Origin: Nitrospinota bacterium
Lineage (GTDB): Bacteria > Nitrospinota > Nitrospinia > JACRGO01
DNA length: 20,036 nucleotides
Direction of reading: 5' to 3'
Assembly: GCA_016212295.1 (NCBI GenBank)
Contig: JACRGO010000030.1
Location: 1-20,036, forward strand
The notes below the pieces were generated by a model. It worked only from the letters and a program-made list of their open reading frames with translations, searched no databases and was not told the DNA's origin. Of this stretch, positions 7,004 to 14,127 are shown piece after piece; within the stretch, counting starts at the first letter, position 1, and each line of letters opens with the position of its first letter. Made by a program: the position numbers and the translations under genes.

Positions 7004-7855
7004 ATGGCAATGCAGGCGGAAAAATCAATCGGCTTCCTGGGGGCCGGGAACATGGCCGAGGCCCTTATAAAAGGGACCTTGAAGGCCGGGCTCCTCCAAC
7101 CTAAAGACATCCTGGCCTCTGACGCCAAAAGGGAGCGGCTTAAGGAACTGAAGGAGTGGTATAAAATATCCACTTACCCCCGAAACACCGAAGTCGCGCT
7201 CAAGGCTGACATAATAGTACTTGCCGTTAAGCCACAAGTGGTCCGGGAGGTATTGGACGAGGTGGCGCCTATGGTGGACGAATCGAAGCTCGTCATCTCC
7301 GTTGCCGCCGGGGTCCCTCTTTCCGTGCTTTCCTCTCTTTTAGGGCAGGGAAAAAACAAGCGTCCGAAGATTGTTAGGGCCATGCCCAACACCCCGGCCC
7401 TGGTCCAACAAGGCGCGACCGCCCTGGCCGCGGGCGACAACGCCTCCGAAGGGGACTTGAAGACGGCCCTGAATATTTTTAACTCGGTGGGAAAGACCGT
7501 GGTGGTGGCCGAGGCGCTCATGGACGCCGTGACCGGCCTGAGCGGCAGCGGTCCCGCCTACATTTGCGCCATGGTGGAGGCCCTTTCCGACGCTGGAGTG
7601 AAGATGGGCCTTTCCAGGGAAGTGTCCTATAAATTGTCGTTGCAGACCCTGCTCGGCACGGCCAGGCTTTTGGAGGAGACCGGCAAGCAGCCCTCGGAAT
7701 TAAAGGAGATGGTGACCTCTCCAGGGGGCACGACCATATTCGGACTTCACGCGCTGGAGAAGGGGAAGTTCAAGGACACGATCATGAACGCGGTGGAGTC
7801 CGCCACTGCCAGGGCCAGGGAGCTCGGCCGGGAAGCGGAAATAAAAAAATATTGA
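7004..7855 (+). CDS. proC: Pyrroline-5-carboxylate reductase
   Basis: ProC makes L-proline by NAD(P)H-dependent reduction of 1-pyrroline-5-carboxylate in the cytoplasm, the last step of proline synthesis. The 283-aa length is normal. The Rossmann dinucleotide-binding loop GFLGAGNMAEAL is at about 10-21, 'AVKPQ' at 74-78, 'RAMPNTP' at 125-131, and the P5CR signature with 'GLSGSGPAY' (178-186) and 'SPGGTT' (239-244) follows. The start is either ATG 7004 or ATG 7010. Neither has a Shine-Dalgarno, because a 43-nt hairpin repeat fills the leader up to 6 nt before the ATG. A better ribosome-binding site (AGGTGAGG) lies at 6934-6941, ahead of a short in-frame reading MGSG-stop. yggT and divIVA follow in the same direction, an arrangement conserved in many bacteria. 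Confidence 0.97.
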   Translation: MAMQAEKSIGFLGAGNMAEALIKGTLKAGLLQPKDILASDAKRERLKELKEWYKISTYPRNTEVALKADIIVLAVKPQVVREVLDEVAPMVDESKLVISVAAGVPLSVLSSLLGQGKNKRPKIVRAMPNTPALVQQGATALAAGDNASEGDLKTALNIFNSVGKTVVVAEALMDAVTGLSGSGPAYICAMVEALSDAGVKMGLSREVSYKLSLQTLLGTARLLEETGKQPSELKEMVTSPGGTTIFGLHALEKGKFKDTIMNAVESATARARELGREAEIKKY

Positions 7856-7869
7856 AATTTAAAAACCTT

Positions 7870-7950
7870 TTCACCGTGGAGATCGCAAAGACACAGAGAA
7901 AAGAAGGAACCGCAGCGCCTTTGTGGCTTTGTGTGAGACATTCTTTGTAA
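7870..7950. repeat. Imperfect palindromic intergenic repeat
   Basis: The gap between proC and yggT holds an imperfect inverted repeat. CAAAGACACAGAG near 7884-7896 faces CTTTGTGGCTTTGTGTGAG near 7919-7937. It resembles in style (purine-rich 'GGAGA...GCA...GACACAGAG' arms) the large element at 1357-1549 but is shorter and more diverged. It sits in what is probably one transcription unit. Confidence 0.45.
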
Positions 7951-7971
7951 AAAAAATATCAAGGAGAAAAA

Positions 7972-8271
7972 ATGTACATTCTGGGAAATTTCATAGCCGC
8001 CTTGGCCACTGTCGTGGACATGGCCCTGACGCTTGTCATGTGGATGGTCATCATCCGCGCCCTGCTGTCGTGGGTCAGCCCTGACCCCTACAATCCAATA
8101 GTGCGGGCGCTTAACCAACTCACTGACCCCTTGTTCTACAAGGTGAAACGATACCTTCCGGTCTCCGGGGGCGGAATCGACTTTTCGCCGATTGTCATAT
8201 TAATGGCCATAATCTTCCTCCAGAGCTTTCTTGTCAGGACCTTGAAGGACATCGCCATGCAACTCCAGTAA
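7972..8271 (+). CDS. yggT: YggT family membrane protein
   Basis: This 99-aa protein has two membrane helices (about 10-34 and 71-90). Between them is the family's hallmark amphipathic stretch 'WVSPDPYNPIVRALNQLTDP' (34-53). YggT/YlmG proteins sit in the cytoplasmic membrane and are linked to cell division, envelope integrity or osmotic tolerance, but their molecular action is not settled. It is preceded by a good ribosome-binding site (AAGGAG about 6 nt before the ATG). It lies between proC and divIVA, the common yggT neighbourhood that supports a division or envelope role. It follows proC by 116 nt of repeat-containing spacer, and divIVA begins 12 nt after its stop. Confidence 0.93.
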   Translation: MYILGNFIAALATVVDMALTLVMWMVIIRALLSWVSPDPYNPIVRALNQLTDPLFYKVKRYLPVSGGGIDFSPIVILMAIIFLQSFLVRTLKDIAMQLQ

Positions 8272-8283
8272 AGGGACCTTGCC

Positions 8284-8694
8284 ATGCGTTTTACATCTTT
8301 AGAGATAAAGCAGCAGAAATTCAAGAAGAAGATGATGGGACTGGACCCTGGGGAAGTAGAGGTGTTCGTCGAGATGGTGGCGGACGACTTCGAGGAGTTC
8401 GAGAATGAAAACAAATCCTTGAGGAGCAAGATCAGGGATTGCAAGCTGGAGATAGAGGCCATGCAAAGGTCGGAGGCGGAGTTGAAAAAATCGCTGGAGG
8501 AAAAGGAGGCCGCGTCCCTTTCCACCGGTGAAGCGGAGCAGAAGGGCCGTGAAATTATTTTAAAGGCCAAGCAAAAGGCAAGGGAGATCAAGGAAATCGC
8601 CATGAGCGAGGCCATGTCCATTGAGAGGGAGATCAACAAGCTCCGGGCCTTGAAAAAGGAGCTTGAAGGAGGAGATGACCTCGATCTCGGCTGA
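8284..8694 (+). CDS. divIVA: DivIVA-family coiled-coil protein
   Basis: The 136-aa protein opens with a DivIVA-type N-terminus: 'TSLEIKQQKFKKKMMGLDPGEVEVFVEMVADDFEEF' in pattern, where the short membrane-binding lead is followed by the 'G-x-x-x-x-EV-x-x-F' motif at about 19-29. Almost everything after residue 35 is heptad-like, charged coiled coil (ENENKSLRSKIRDCKLEIEA and on to 'EREINKLRALKKELEGG'). DivIVA homologues bind curved membrane at poles and septa and recruit partners. Outside Gram-positives the role is less clear. It starts 12 nt after yggT and the two are surely co-transcribed. It is shorter than Firmicute DivIVA, with the C-terminal tail reduced to 'DDLDLG'. Confidence 0.88.
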   Translation: MRFTSLEIKQQKFKKKMMGLDPGEVEVFVEMVADDFEEFENENKSLRSKIRDCKLEIEAMQRSEAELKKSLEEKEAASLSTGEAEQKGREIILKAKQKAREIKEIAMSEAMSIEREINKLRALKKELEGGDDLDLG

Positions 8695-8712
8695 CATGCG
8701 CGCTCCAAGAAA

Positions 8713-8755
8713 CGGTTGAAAAATTTGCGCGGACAACGCAAATTTCTGAACGTAA
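8713..8755 (+). repeat. 43-nt hairpin repeat, copy 2 (before the Uma2 gene)
   Basis: This is the second copy of the element at 6955-6997 (41/43 identical). Here the stem is perfect: AAATTTGCG (8721-8729 region) pairs with CGCAAATTT around the 7-nt loop CGGACAA. It begins 18 nt after the divIVA stop and ends 11 nt before the ATG of the Uma2 gene. Confidence 0.85.
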
Positions 8756-8766
8756 CAATATAGACC

Positions 8767-9315
8767 ATGAAAAACATCAAGATCGATTATGTTCCAAAAT
8801 ACACATATTCCGAATACGTGAACTGGGAAGGCCGGTGGGAACTGATCCAGGGCGTCCCCCACGCCATGACTCCCCTGCCCACTATAGAGCACCAAAAGGC
8901 CAGCGGGAACATTCACCTGGAGCTCCAGCGCGGCCTGAAAAATTGCAAGAAATGCGCTCCCCTTCTCCCTGTTGATTGGAAGATAGACGAGGAGACCGTT
9001 TTGCAGCCAGACAACATGGTGGTCTGCGGAGAAATCAGCGGGAAATATCTGGCCCATGCGCCTGTCATGATATTTGAAATAATATCCCCTTCCACGGAAA
9101 TGAAGGACAGGCAAATCAAATACCGCATTTATGAAGCGGAAAAGGTGAAATACTACATCCTCGTGGACGTCTCTTCCCGAACGGCCCGAATTTTTGAACT
9201 TTGCGCCGGGGCATACAAAAAAATAAAAGAGACTGGAAATGACCCAATTTCCTTTGACCTGGGAGAATGCTCCTTTGATTTCGATTTTGGAAGAATCTGG
9301 CGCGCGTTGCCCTAA
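8767..9315 (+). CDS. Uma2 family (DUF820) endonuclease-like protein
   Basis: The 182-aa protein has the Uma2/DUF820 layout, a PD-(D/E)XK nuclease-like fold. The start is 'YTYSEYVNWEGRWELIQGVPHAMTP'-like, with the conserved 'E-L-I-x-G' at 25-29. The catalytic-type motifs follow: 'LQPDNMVV' (D82), 'FEIISPST' (E104-x-I) and 'DRQIKYRIYEAEKVKYYILVD' in pattern, with K118. The predicted active-site residues are all present, so it looks intact. These proteins are abundant in cyanobacteria and environmental bacteria, often in multiple copies near mobile DNA. Their natural substrate is not established. It follows divIVA by 72 nt that contain the hairpin repeat, and has no ribosome-binding site. Downstream is decayed accessory DNA. 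Confidence 0.88.
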   Translation: MKNIKIDYVPKYTYSEYVNWEGRWELIQGVPHAMTPLPTIEHQKASGNIHLELQRGLKNCKKCAPLLPVDWKIDEETVLQPDNMVVCGEISGKYLAHAPVMIFEIISPSTEMKDRQIKYRIYEAEKVKYYILVDVSSRTARIFELCAGAYKKIKETGNDPISFDLGECSFDFDFGRIWRALP

Positions 9316-9552
9316 GCCTCGCTTTCCAAGGAAGAATTTATAGCACTGAGAGCATCAAGCGATTATAATCATCACCGGCCAGGCAATAAAATCAGCCGCT
9401 AAACGCGGTGACGTATCGTTGGAGCCGTTCTGCGAGGGAAACCTCAATCCCAACAGTTATTAATCGTCTCATAATAGTAACTACATCAATCCATCTGTAT
9501 TGCACCAATTTTGCACATTCCGGCGCACATTATATGTAAATACTATTATTAT
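9316..9552. other. Gene-free gap before decayed toxin-antitoxin genes
   Basis: I see no gene in this gap on either strand. Near its right end CTCATAATAGTA (9468-9479) is mirrored by TACTATTATTATGAG (9541-9555), an inverted repeat with one extra TTA. It flanks the probable start region of the broken antitoxin and could be a relic of its operator. Confidence 0.4.
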
Positions 9553-9723
9553 GAGAAGGAAGAAGCAATAAATGCAATTGGCAAATTACCGGAAACGGCA
9601 AATGTCGATGAAATAATGTACCGAATTTATGTCATTGATAAGATAAAAAAAGGATAAGAGGCTATAAAAGAATGGAAAAGTATCTCTGTTGAATCATTAA
9701 AAGAAGAAATAAAATCATGGTAA
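9553..9723 (+). pseudogene. Broken antitoxin gene of a RelE/ParE-type module
   Basis: In frame from 9559 the translation is EEAINAIGKLPETANVDEI then MYRIYVIDKIKKG, a stop (TAA 9655-9657), then EAIKEWKSISVESLKEEIKSW and a stop at 9721-9723. This is the layout of small antitoxins of the 'EEI...LYV-x-x-KI-x-x-G-x-x-x-x-E-x-G-x-x-x-S-x-E-E' type that precede RelE/ParE toxins. Two lesions are visible. The internal TAA replaces what is usually a Gln, Leu or similar codon (CAA to TAA would do). The only plausible ATG (9553) is one base out of frame with the rest. The gene end overlaps the toxin start by 7 nt, as in an intact operon. Confidence 0.7.
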
Positions 9724-9770
9724 TTTGGTCAAATCCTGCAAAATATGATTTGAAAAGAATCTATGAGACA
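9717..9770 (+). pseudogene. Truncated RelE/ParE-type toxin, first 18 codons
   Basis: ATG at 9717 opens MVIWSNPAKYDLKRIYET, the typical first strand and helix of RelE/ParE-superfamily toxins ('W-S-x-x-A-x-x-D-L-x-x-I-Y-E'). At about 9764-9775 the sequence changes to the start of an unrelated dehydrogenase gene and the toxin frame loses all similarity. About 80 percent of the toxin is therefore missing. With its antitoxin broken as well, the module must be inactive. Confidence 0.7.
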
Positions 9771-10435
9771 CGCGCGCGTCATCGTCACTCACTACGGCGG
9801 GCCCGATGCGCTCCGGGTGGTTGAAGAAGAGTGCCCCGATCCGAAGACTGGTGAAGTGCGGGTGCGAGTGCTGGCCGCAGGCGTCTCCCTCCCCGACCTA
9901 CTGATGCGCGAGGGCGTTCATCCCGATTGATTACCAGCATCTCGACTTCGTGAAAGAAATTCGCCGCCTGACGAGCGAGAGCGTAGACGTTGTCTTTGAC
10001 GGCGTCGGTGGCACCCATATGTGGCGTTCCCGCAAGGCCCTCCGTCCTGGCGGTAGGGTAGTGGCCTATGGCCTTACTTCCTCGCTGCGCGGGGGACGAT
10101 TGGCTCCAGGTCGTCGTCATCGCTATCGTGGAATCGCCATCTTCGGGTTGTACATTGCTGGCGGTTGGCTTCTCCCGGGCCGGAAACGGGTGGTCCCCTG
10201 CAGCATCCAGTGGCTTAAACGGCTGAGACCGGCATTGTTTCGACAGGATTTGATCGCCCTGCTTGACCTCCTTAAACAGCAGAAGATCAAGCCGCTAATA
10301 ACGCGGCGATTTCCGCTTGTCGAGGCAAGACACGCGCACGAGTTGCTCGGGAAGGGAGGCGTGACAGGCAAGATTGTCCTCGTGCGCAACGGGTCATCGC
10401 TTGAATCCGCAGCGACGTTATATATAGCGCCGTAA
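9764..10435 (+). pseudogene. Medium-chain dehydrogenase/quinone oxidoreductase, internally deleted
   Basis: The 5' part (ATG 9764 to a TGA at 9927-9929) reads MRHARVIVTHYGGPDALRVV, then EEECPDPKTGEVRVRVLAAG and VSLPDLLMREGVHPD. This is the N-terminal GroES-like segment of an MDR-superfamily NAD(P)H:quinone oxidoreductase. The 3' part, in another frame from about 9925, reads PIDYQHLDFVKEIRRL, 'VDVVFDGVGGTHMWRSRKAL', 'RPGGRVVAYGL' and so on to 'LLGKGGVTGKIVLVRNGSS'. This is the rest of the Rossmann domain and the C-terminus. At the junction near 9922-9930 the middle is missing: the rest of the catalytic domain and the GxGxxG coenzyme loop. That is roughly 120-140 residues, judged from the usual 320-340 aa. 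The deletion also shifts frame, so no functional enzyme can be made. A 161-codon open frame survives from a GTG at 9950. Confidence 0.82.
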
Positions 10436-10462
10436 GAAAAGAAGGGAGTATGCATCCCATGA

Positions 10463-10731
10463 ATGAAAAAACGTCTTAATTTAGAAACGCAGATGAAGAA
10501 AGAGAATTTTGGGCAACACATGATTCGACGGAGTATGTCAATTAGAGCAAAGGGAAACGAGTTGTTCTATCAAATCTAAAACCGTCCATAAGGACAATAT
10601 CCTTACGGCTATCTCAATCCATGATAGAGGAACTTAAACGCCTTGCGAATAAAGGATACGTGCCTTATCAATCCTTGCTTAAGATATTCCTGGCGGAGCG
10701 AATTGAGGAAGAATTAAAAGCCAAGGCATAG
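10463..10731 (+). pseudogene. Frameshifted CopG-type antitoxin gene
   Basis: ATG 10463 gives MKKRLNLETQMKK. A one-base loss near 10496-10500 then shifts the frame, and the protein continues as EREFWATHDSTEYVN, a stop (TAG 10543-10545, where family members usually have Trp), then SKGKRVVLSNLKPSIRTISL, RLSQSMIEELKRLANKGYV and PYQSLLKIFLAERIEEELKA. The second half is a ribbon-helix-helix segment of CopG-like antitoxins (the BrnA-type group): strand 'TISLRLS' followed by two helices with 'P-Y-Q-S-L-L'. These antitoxins normally follow a BrnT-type toxin gene. None is present, the preceding DNA being the deleted dehydrogenase. Two independent lesions mark it as dead. Confidence 0.75.
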
Positions 10732-10830
10732 TAAACGACGGCCGGTGTCGTAAAAAAGTTTTTTGCATTTGCCGTTGTTCAAAATTTTGACTGATTAGAA
10801 AGGGCCGCTCATCGAATCAGCGCATCGGGT

Positions 10831-10905
10831 GAATTTTTTATTCCCTTCGGAGCCGCCAACCCTCGCTCATAGTGGGGTGGCGGTGGAGAAGGGAATAAAA
10901 AATTC
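10831..10905. repeat. 75-nt long hairpin
   Basis: GAATTTTTTATTCCCTTC (10831-10848) pairs perfectly over 18 bp with 10888-10905. After a symmetric 4x4 internal loop, CCGCCA (10853-10858) pairs with TGGCGG (10878-10883). After one mismatch, CCC pairs with GGG, closing an 11-nt loop. All arms share one axis. The gap 10732-10929 contains nothing else I can name. The hairpin lies 24 nt from the truncated end of the IS630-type transposase fragment. Confidence 0.8.
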
Positions 10906-10929
10906 CATTAGGTGATCCCATTTTTTTTC

Positions 10930-11112
10930 TTAAAGAGATTTGGCGCCTCTTTCCCGGTAATTTTTAATCCATTTACCCAATGCCTGGCGAGTTACTCCGA
11001 ATATTCGGGCAACCTCAACCTGAGTTTTTCCTCCCATAACAGCCTTGGCAGCTTTAATTCGTATAGCTTCCTGGGTTTTAGGAGAAAGGGAGCGGCCATC
11101 TGTTGATTTCAT
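10930..11112 (-). mobile_element. IS630-type transposase, N-terminal remnant
   Basis: The 60-aa frame reads MKSTDGRSLSPKTQEAIRIK, then AAKAVMGGKTQVEVARIFGV and TRQALGKWIKNYRERGAKSL. It is a helix-turn-helix DNA-binding domain of the kind that opens IS630/Tc1-mariner-like transposases ('T-Q-x-E-V-A-R-I-F-G-V-T-R-Q-A-L-G-K-W-I'). A full protein would go on for another linker and a DDE catalytic domain of more than 200 residues. Here it stops at a TAA and the 75-nt hairpin follows, so the element is a fragment. No terminal inverted repeats or target duplication can be identified. It could in principle act as a free DNA-binding peptide, but decay is the simpler reading. Confidence 0.75.
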
Positions 11113-11198
11113 GGATAAAATTTACCATATTGGCCCGTTATAATGAAAACTATTTTATGCTCTGATCAATAAGCATAATACTGTAAAGCGCCATGCGT

Positions 11199-11245
11199 TA
11201 TGAGTCATGCGCTCCCAACTCATGATTCCCAACCCATGACTCATA
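11199..11245. repeat. 11-bp inverted repeat upstream of the chemoreceptor gene
   Basis: TATGAGTCATG (11199-11209) and CATGACTCATA (11235-11245) are perfect inverted copies. Between them are two near-identical direct repeats, CCCAACTCATGA and CCCAACCCATGA in register. The block is about 90 nt before the chemoreceptor start and could be a regulator site or a dispersed repeat. No clear -35/-10 pair stands out nearby. Confidence 0.5.
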
Positions 11246-11336
11246 CAGCATTAAACTTTCCCTTGCATTTTTATTCAAGATAGCTTTTAATAAATGAATT
11301 AAAAAATTATCTAATGCCTAATTAGTGGAGGAAAAT

Positions 11337-14084
11337 ATGTTCGGGGACATGAAACTCGGCACGAAACTTTTAGTCGCATTTTTAGCGGTCGGCATAATTC
11401 CCTTCGCCGTTATCGGGCTGATTTCCCTGGCCAAGGCCGGCAGCGCTCTGGACAAACAGGCGTTCGGACAGCTCGAAAGCGTCCGTGGAATCAAAAAAGT
11501 CCAGATAGAGAAATTTTTCAGCGAACGCCGCGGGGACGCCGCGGTCCTGGTGGAAACCGTGAACGCCCTCAAGGAGGAGGCTTTCAGTAAACTGGAGGCC
11601 ATAAACAAAATCAAAAAACACCAGATTGAGAGATATTTCGCCGACCGCCTGAACCTGATGAACGACGTGCAGAAAAATATCCGCTTTACCGCTGGAGTGG
11701 AGGAATTCACGGGCGTCTTCCCCGCCGGCCTGAACAGCGCGGAATACCAGGCGGTTTTTAACAAGCGCCACGCCGGTTTGAAGACATTCGAGGAAATTTT
11801 CGGATTTTATGATGTATTCCTGATAGACGCCAAGGGCAACGTGGTTTTCACAGTTGAAAAGGAGTCCGATCTCGGCGAAAACCTCGTTACCGGCGCCTTG
11901 AAGGACAGCGGGCTCGCCAGGGCATTCAGGGACGGGAAAAACAAAACCACTATTGCCGACTTCAGCTATTACGAGCCCTCAAAGGACCAGGCCGCTTTCA
12001 TTTCAACCCCCTTGAAAAACGACGCCGGAAACCTGATCGGGGTTGCGGCCTTCCAGCTTTCCACTAAACAGATAAACTCAATTATCCAGGAACGGACCGG
12101 AATGGGCGAAACCGGGGAAAGCTATTTAGTCGGGCGCGCCGAGGGAAAGACCTCGTACAGGAGCGACAGGACCATAAAAAAAGGAAAGATCGGTGAGCCT
12201 AAGTCCGGCGCGGAAGTCGACGCGGCCCTTTCCGGCAAAACGGAATCAGACGTCAAAACGGGCAGCGACGGCGAACTGGAAGTGTACAGCGTGGCCCATC
12301 TTGAGATCCCAGGCCTTGAGTGGATGATTGCCAGCACGGAAAAACTTGAGGAGGTCATCGTGCCCAAGGAGGAAGGGGCCAAGGAGGACTATTTCACCAA
12401 GTACGTCAAGCTTTACGGTTATTACGACCTTTTCCTTATAAGCAATGATGGATTTGTTTTTTATACGGCGGCCAAGGAGTCCGACTATCACACCAACATG
12501 GTCAATGGAAAATTCAGCGGCTCAAACCTTGGCAAGCTTGTGCGGAAGGTCCTGGAGACCAAGCAGTACGGCATTGCCGATTTCGAGCCTTACGCCCCCA
12601 GCAACAACGAGCCTTGCGCCTTTATCGCCCAGCCCCTGGTCCATCAAGGGAATGTGGAAATGGTGGTGGCCCTTCAACTGTCGTTGGGCGCCATCAATGA
12701 AATCATGCAGCAACGGGAGGGCATGGGCAAGACCGGCGAGAGCTACCTGGTGGGAAGCGACAAACTCATGCGCTCGGATTCCTTCATGGATCCCGCCAAC
12801 CACTCGGTGAAGGCCTCCTTCGCAAATCCCTCCATGGGGAGCGTGGATACCGAAGCCAGCCGCGAGGCCCTGGCCGGAAAAAGCGGCACCAAAACCATGA
12901 TGGGCTATACAGGAAAGTCCATACTCGCTGCTTATGCTCCGTTGAAAGTGGGAGACGCCACTTGGGCGTTGATCGCAAAAATCGACGAATCCGAAGCCTT
13001 CGAGGCCGTAACAACTATCCGGTGGCTGATCTTCATCATCGCTATTATCGGCATTGCCGCCATCGTGGCCGTGGCTCTCCTGATAACCCGTTCCATAACC
13101 GGGCCCATCAACAAAATCATAGACAGCCTGTCCGAGGGTTCGGAGCAGGTGACCAGCGCGGCGGGCCAGATTTCCCAATCCAGCCAGCAGGTGGCCTCCG
13201 GCTCCACGGAGCAGGCGGCGTCCCTGGAAGAGACCTCTTCCTCGCTGGAGGAGACCGCCACCATGACCCAAAGGAACGCGGAGAACGCGGAGACGGCGAA
13301 CAGCCTCTCCCAAAAATCCATGGAAGCAGCCGGGAACGGCAGCAAATCCATGTCCGAAATGCTTACGGCCATGCGGGAAATTAATGAGTCCAGCCAGAAA
13401 ATATCCAAGATCATAAAGGTCATTGAGGAAATCGCCTTCCAGACCAATCTCCTTGCCTTGAACGCCGCGGTGGAAGCGGCAAGGGCGGGCGAGGCGGGAA
13501 AGGGTTTCGCTGTTGTCGCGGAAGAGGTGAGGAACCTTGCCCAGAGGAGCGCCACCGCGGCCAAGGACACGGCGGCCCTGATAGAGGAAAGCGTCCAGAA
13601 GGCCGAGGCCGGAAACAGCATAGCGGAAAAAGCAGGCGGGGTCTTAAAGGACATAGTGGAGAACGTCAACAAGGCGGCAAGCCTGATCCAGGAAATATCT
13701 TCCGCGTCAAGGGAGCAGGCTGAAGGGGTAAGGCAGGTCAACGCGGCAGTGACCCAGATGGACACCGTGACCCAGCAAAACGCGGCCAATGCCGAGGAAT
13801 TGGCCTCAGCCAGCGAGGAACTCTCCGCCCAGTCGGAGAACCTCAACGATATAGTCCGCGACCTTGCCAAGATAGTCGGCAAGGCCGTGGTCTCCGCCAA
13901 GGCCAAGCGGAAAGCGCTTCCGGCGGCGCACCACTTTGAAATGCGCAAGCCCAGGGCCATCCAGCCGCCTCAAAAACATAAGCCAAGGGCCATTGAAGGA
14001 GGCCCCAAAAAATCAGCGGCCAAGGAAATCAAGCCCGACGATATCATCCCCATGGGTGACGAGGAAGATTTCAAGGATTTTTAA
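11337..14084 (+). CDS. Methyl-accepting chemotaxis protein with duplicated sensor region
   Basis: A 915-aa transmembrane chemoreceptor. ATG 11337 is chosen because GGAGG lies 5 nt ahead of it; the in-frame GTG at 11325 lies just ahead of that site. Membrane helix 1 spans about 8-32 and helix 2 about 563-585. The periplasmic part starts with two related helical repeats ('[15 protein letters not shown]' near 51 and '[15 protein letters not shown]' near 91). Two similar Cache-like modules follow: '[16 protein letters not shown]' at 157 with '[12 protein letters not shown]' at 255, and '[16 protein letters not shown]' at 362 with '[12 protein letters not shown]' at 462. After helix 2 only a short HAMP-like start ('[16 protein letters not shown]') is visible. 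The signalling hairpin tip is at about 696-735 ([20 protein letters not shown] and '[15 protein letters not shown]'). A flexible Lys/Pro-rich tail ends in DFKDF, fitting a CheR-docking pentapeptide. cheW follows 43 nt later. Confidence 0.95.
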   Translation: MFGDMKLGTKLLVAFLAVGIIPFAVIGLISLAKAGSALDKQAFGQLESVRGIKKVQIEKFFSERRGDAAVLVETVNALKEEAFSKLEAINKIKKHQIERYFADRLNLMNDVQKNIRFTAGVEEFTGVFPAGLNSAEYQAVFNKRHAGLKTFEEIFGFYDVFLIDAKGNVVFTVEKESDLGENLVTGALKDSGLARAFRDGKNKTTIADFSYYEPSKDQAAFISTPLKNDAGNLIGVAAFQLSTKQINSIIQERTGMGETGESYLVGRAEGKTSYRSDRTIKKGKIGEPKSGAEVDAALSGKTESDVKTGSDGELEVYSVAHLEIPGLEWMIASTEKLEEVIVPKEEGAKEDYFTKYVKLYGYYDLFLISNDGFVFYTAAKESDYHTNMVNGKFSGSNLGKLVRKVLETKQYGIADFEPYAPSNNEPCAFIAQPLVHQGNVEMVVALQLSLGAINEIMQQREGMGKTGESYLVGSDKLMRSDSFMDPANHSVKASFANPSMGSVDTEASREALAGKSGTKTMMGYTGKSILAAYAPLKVGDATWALIAKIDESEAFEAVTTIRWLIFIIAIIGIAAIVAVALLITRSITGPINKIIDSLSEGSEQVTSAAGQISQSSQQVASGSTEQAASLEETSSSLEETATMTQRNAENAETANSLSQKSMEAAGNGSKSMSEMLTAMREINESSQKISKIIKVIEEIAFQTNLLALNAAVEAARAGEAGKGFAVVAEEVRNLAQRSATAAKDTAALIEESVQKAEAGNSIAEKAGGVLKDIVENVNKAASLIQEISSASREQAEGVRQVNAAVTQMDTVTQQNAANAEELASASEELSAQSENLNDIVRDLAKIVGKAVVSAKAKRKALPAAHHFEMRKPRAIQPPQKHKPRAIEGGPKKSAAKEIKPDDIIPMGDEEDFKDF

Positions 14085-14127
14085 TTTTAGAACGCAGTTA
14101 ATAATTTGATTGGGAGGTGCGCCCGCA

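Noticed and set aside
6865-9114. Similar peptides 'YVQKFAFSAQVFQP' and 'YVQKFALSAQIFQP' in minus-strand frames near 6960 and 8720
   Set aside because: They are translations of the 43-nt hairpin repeat, not a conserved protein.
9950-10435. A stand-alone 161-aa oxidoreductase
   Set aside because: It starts at an internal GTG and continues a dehydrogenase whose N-terminal part lies just upstream in another frame; it lacks the GroES-like domain and coenzyme loop.
12522-13960. Long open frames antisense to the chemoreceptor
   Set aside because: They are mirror products of the Ala/Glu-rich coiled-coil coding sequence; the plus strand carries all conserved chemoreceptor motifs.
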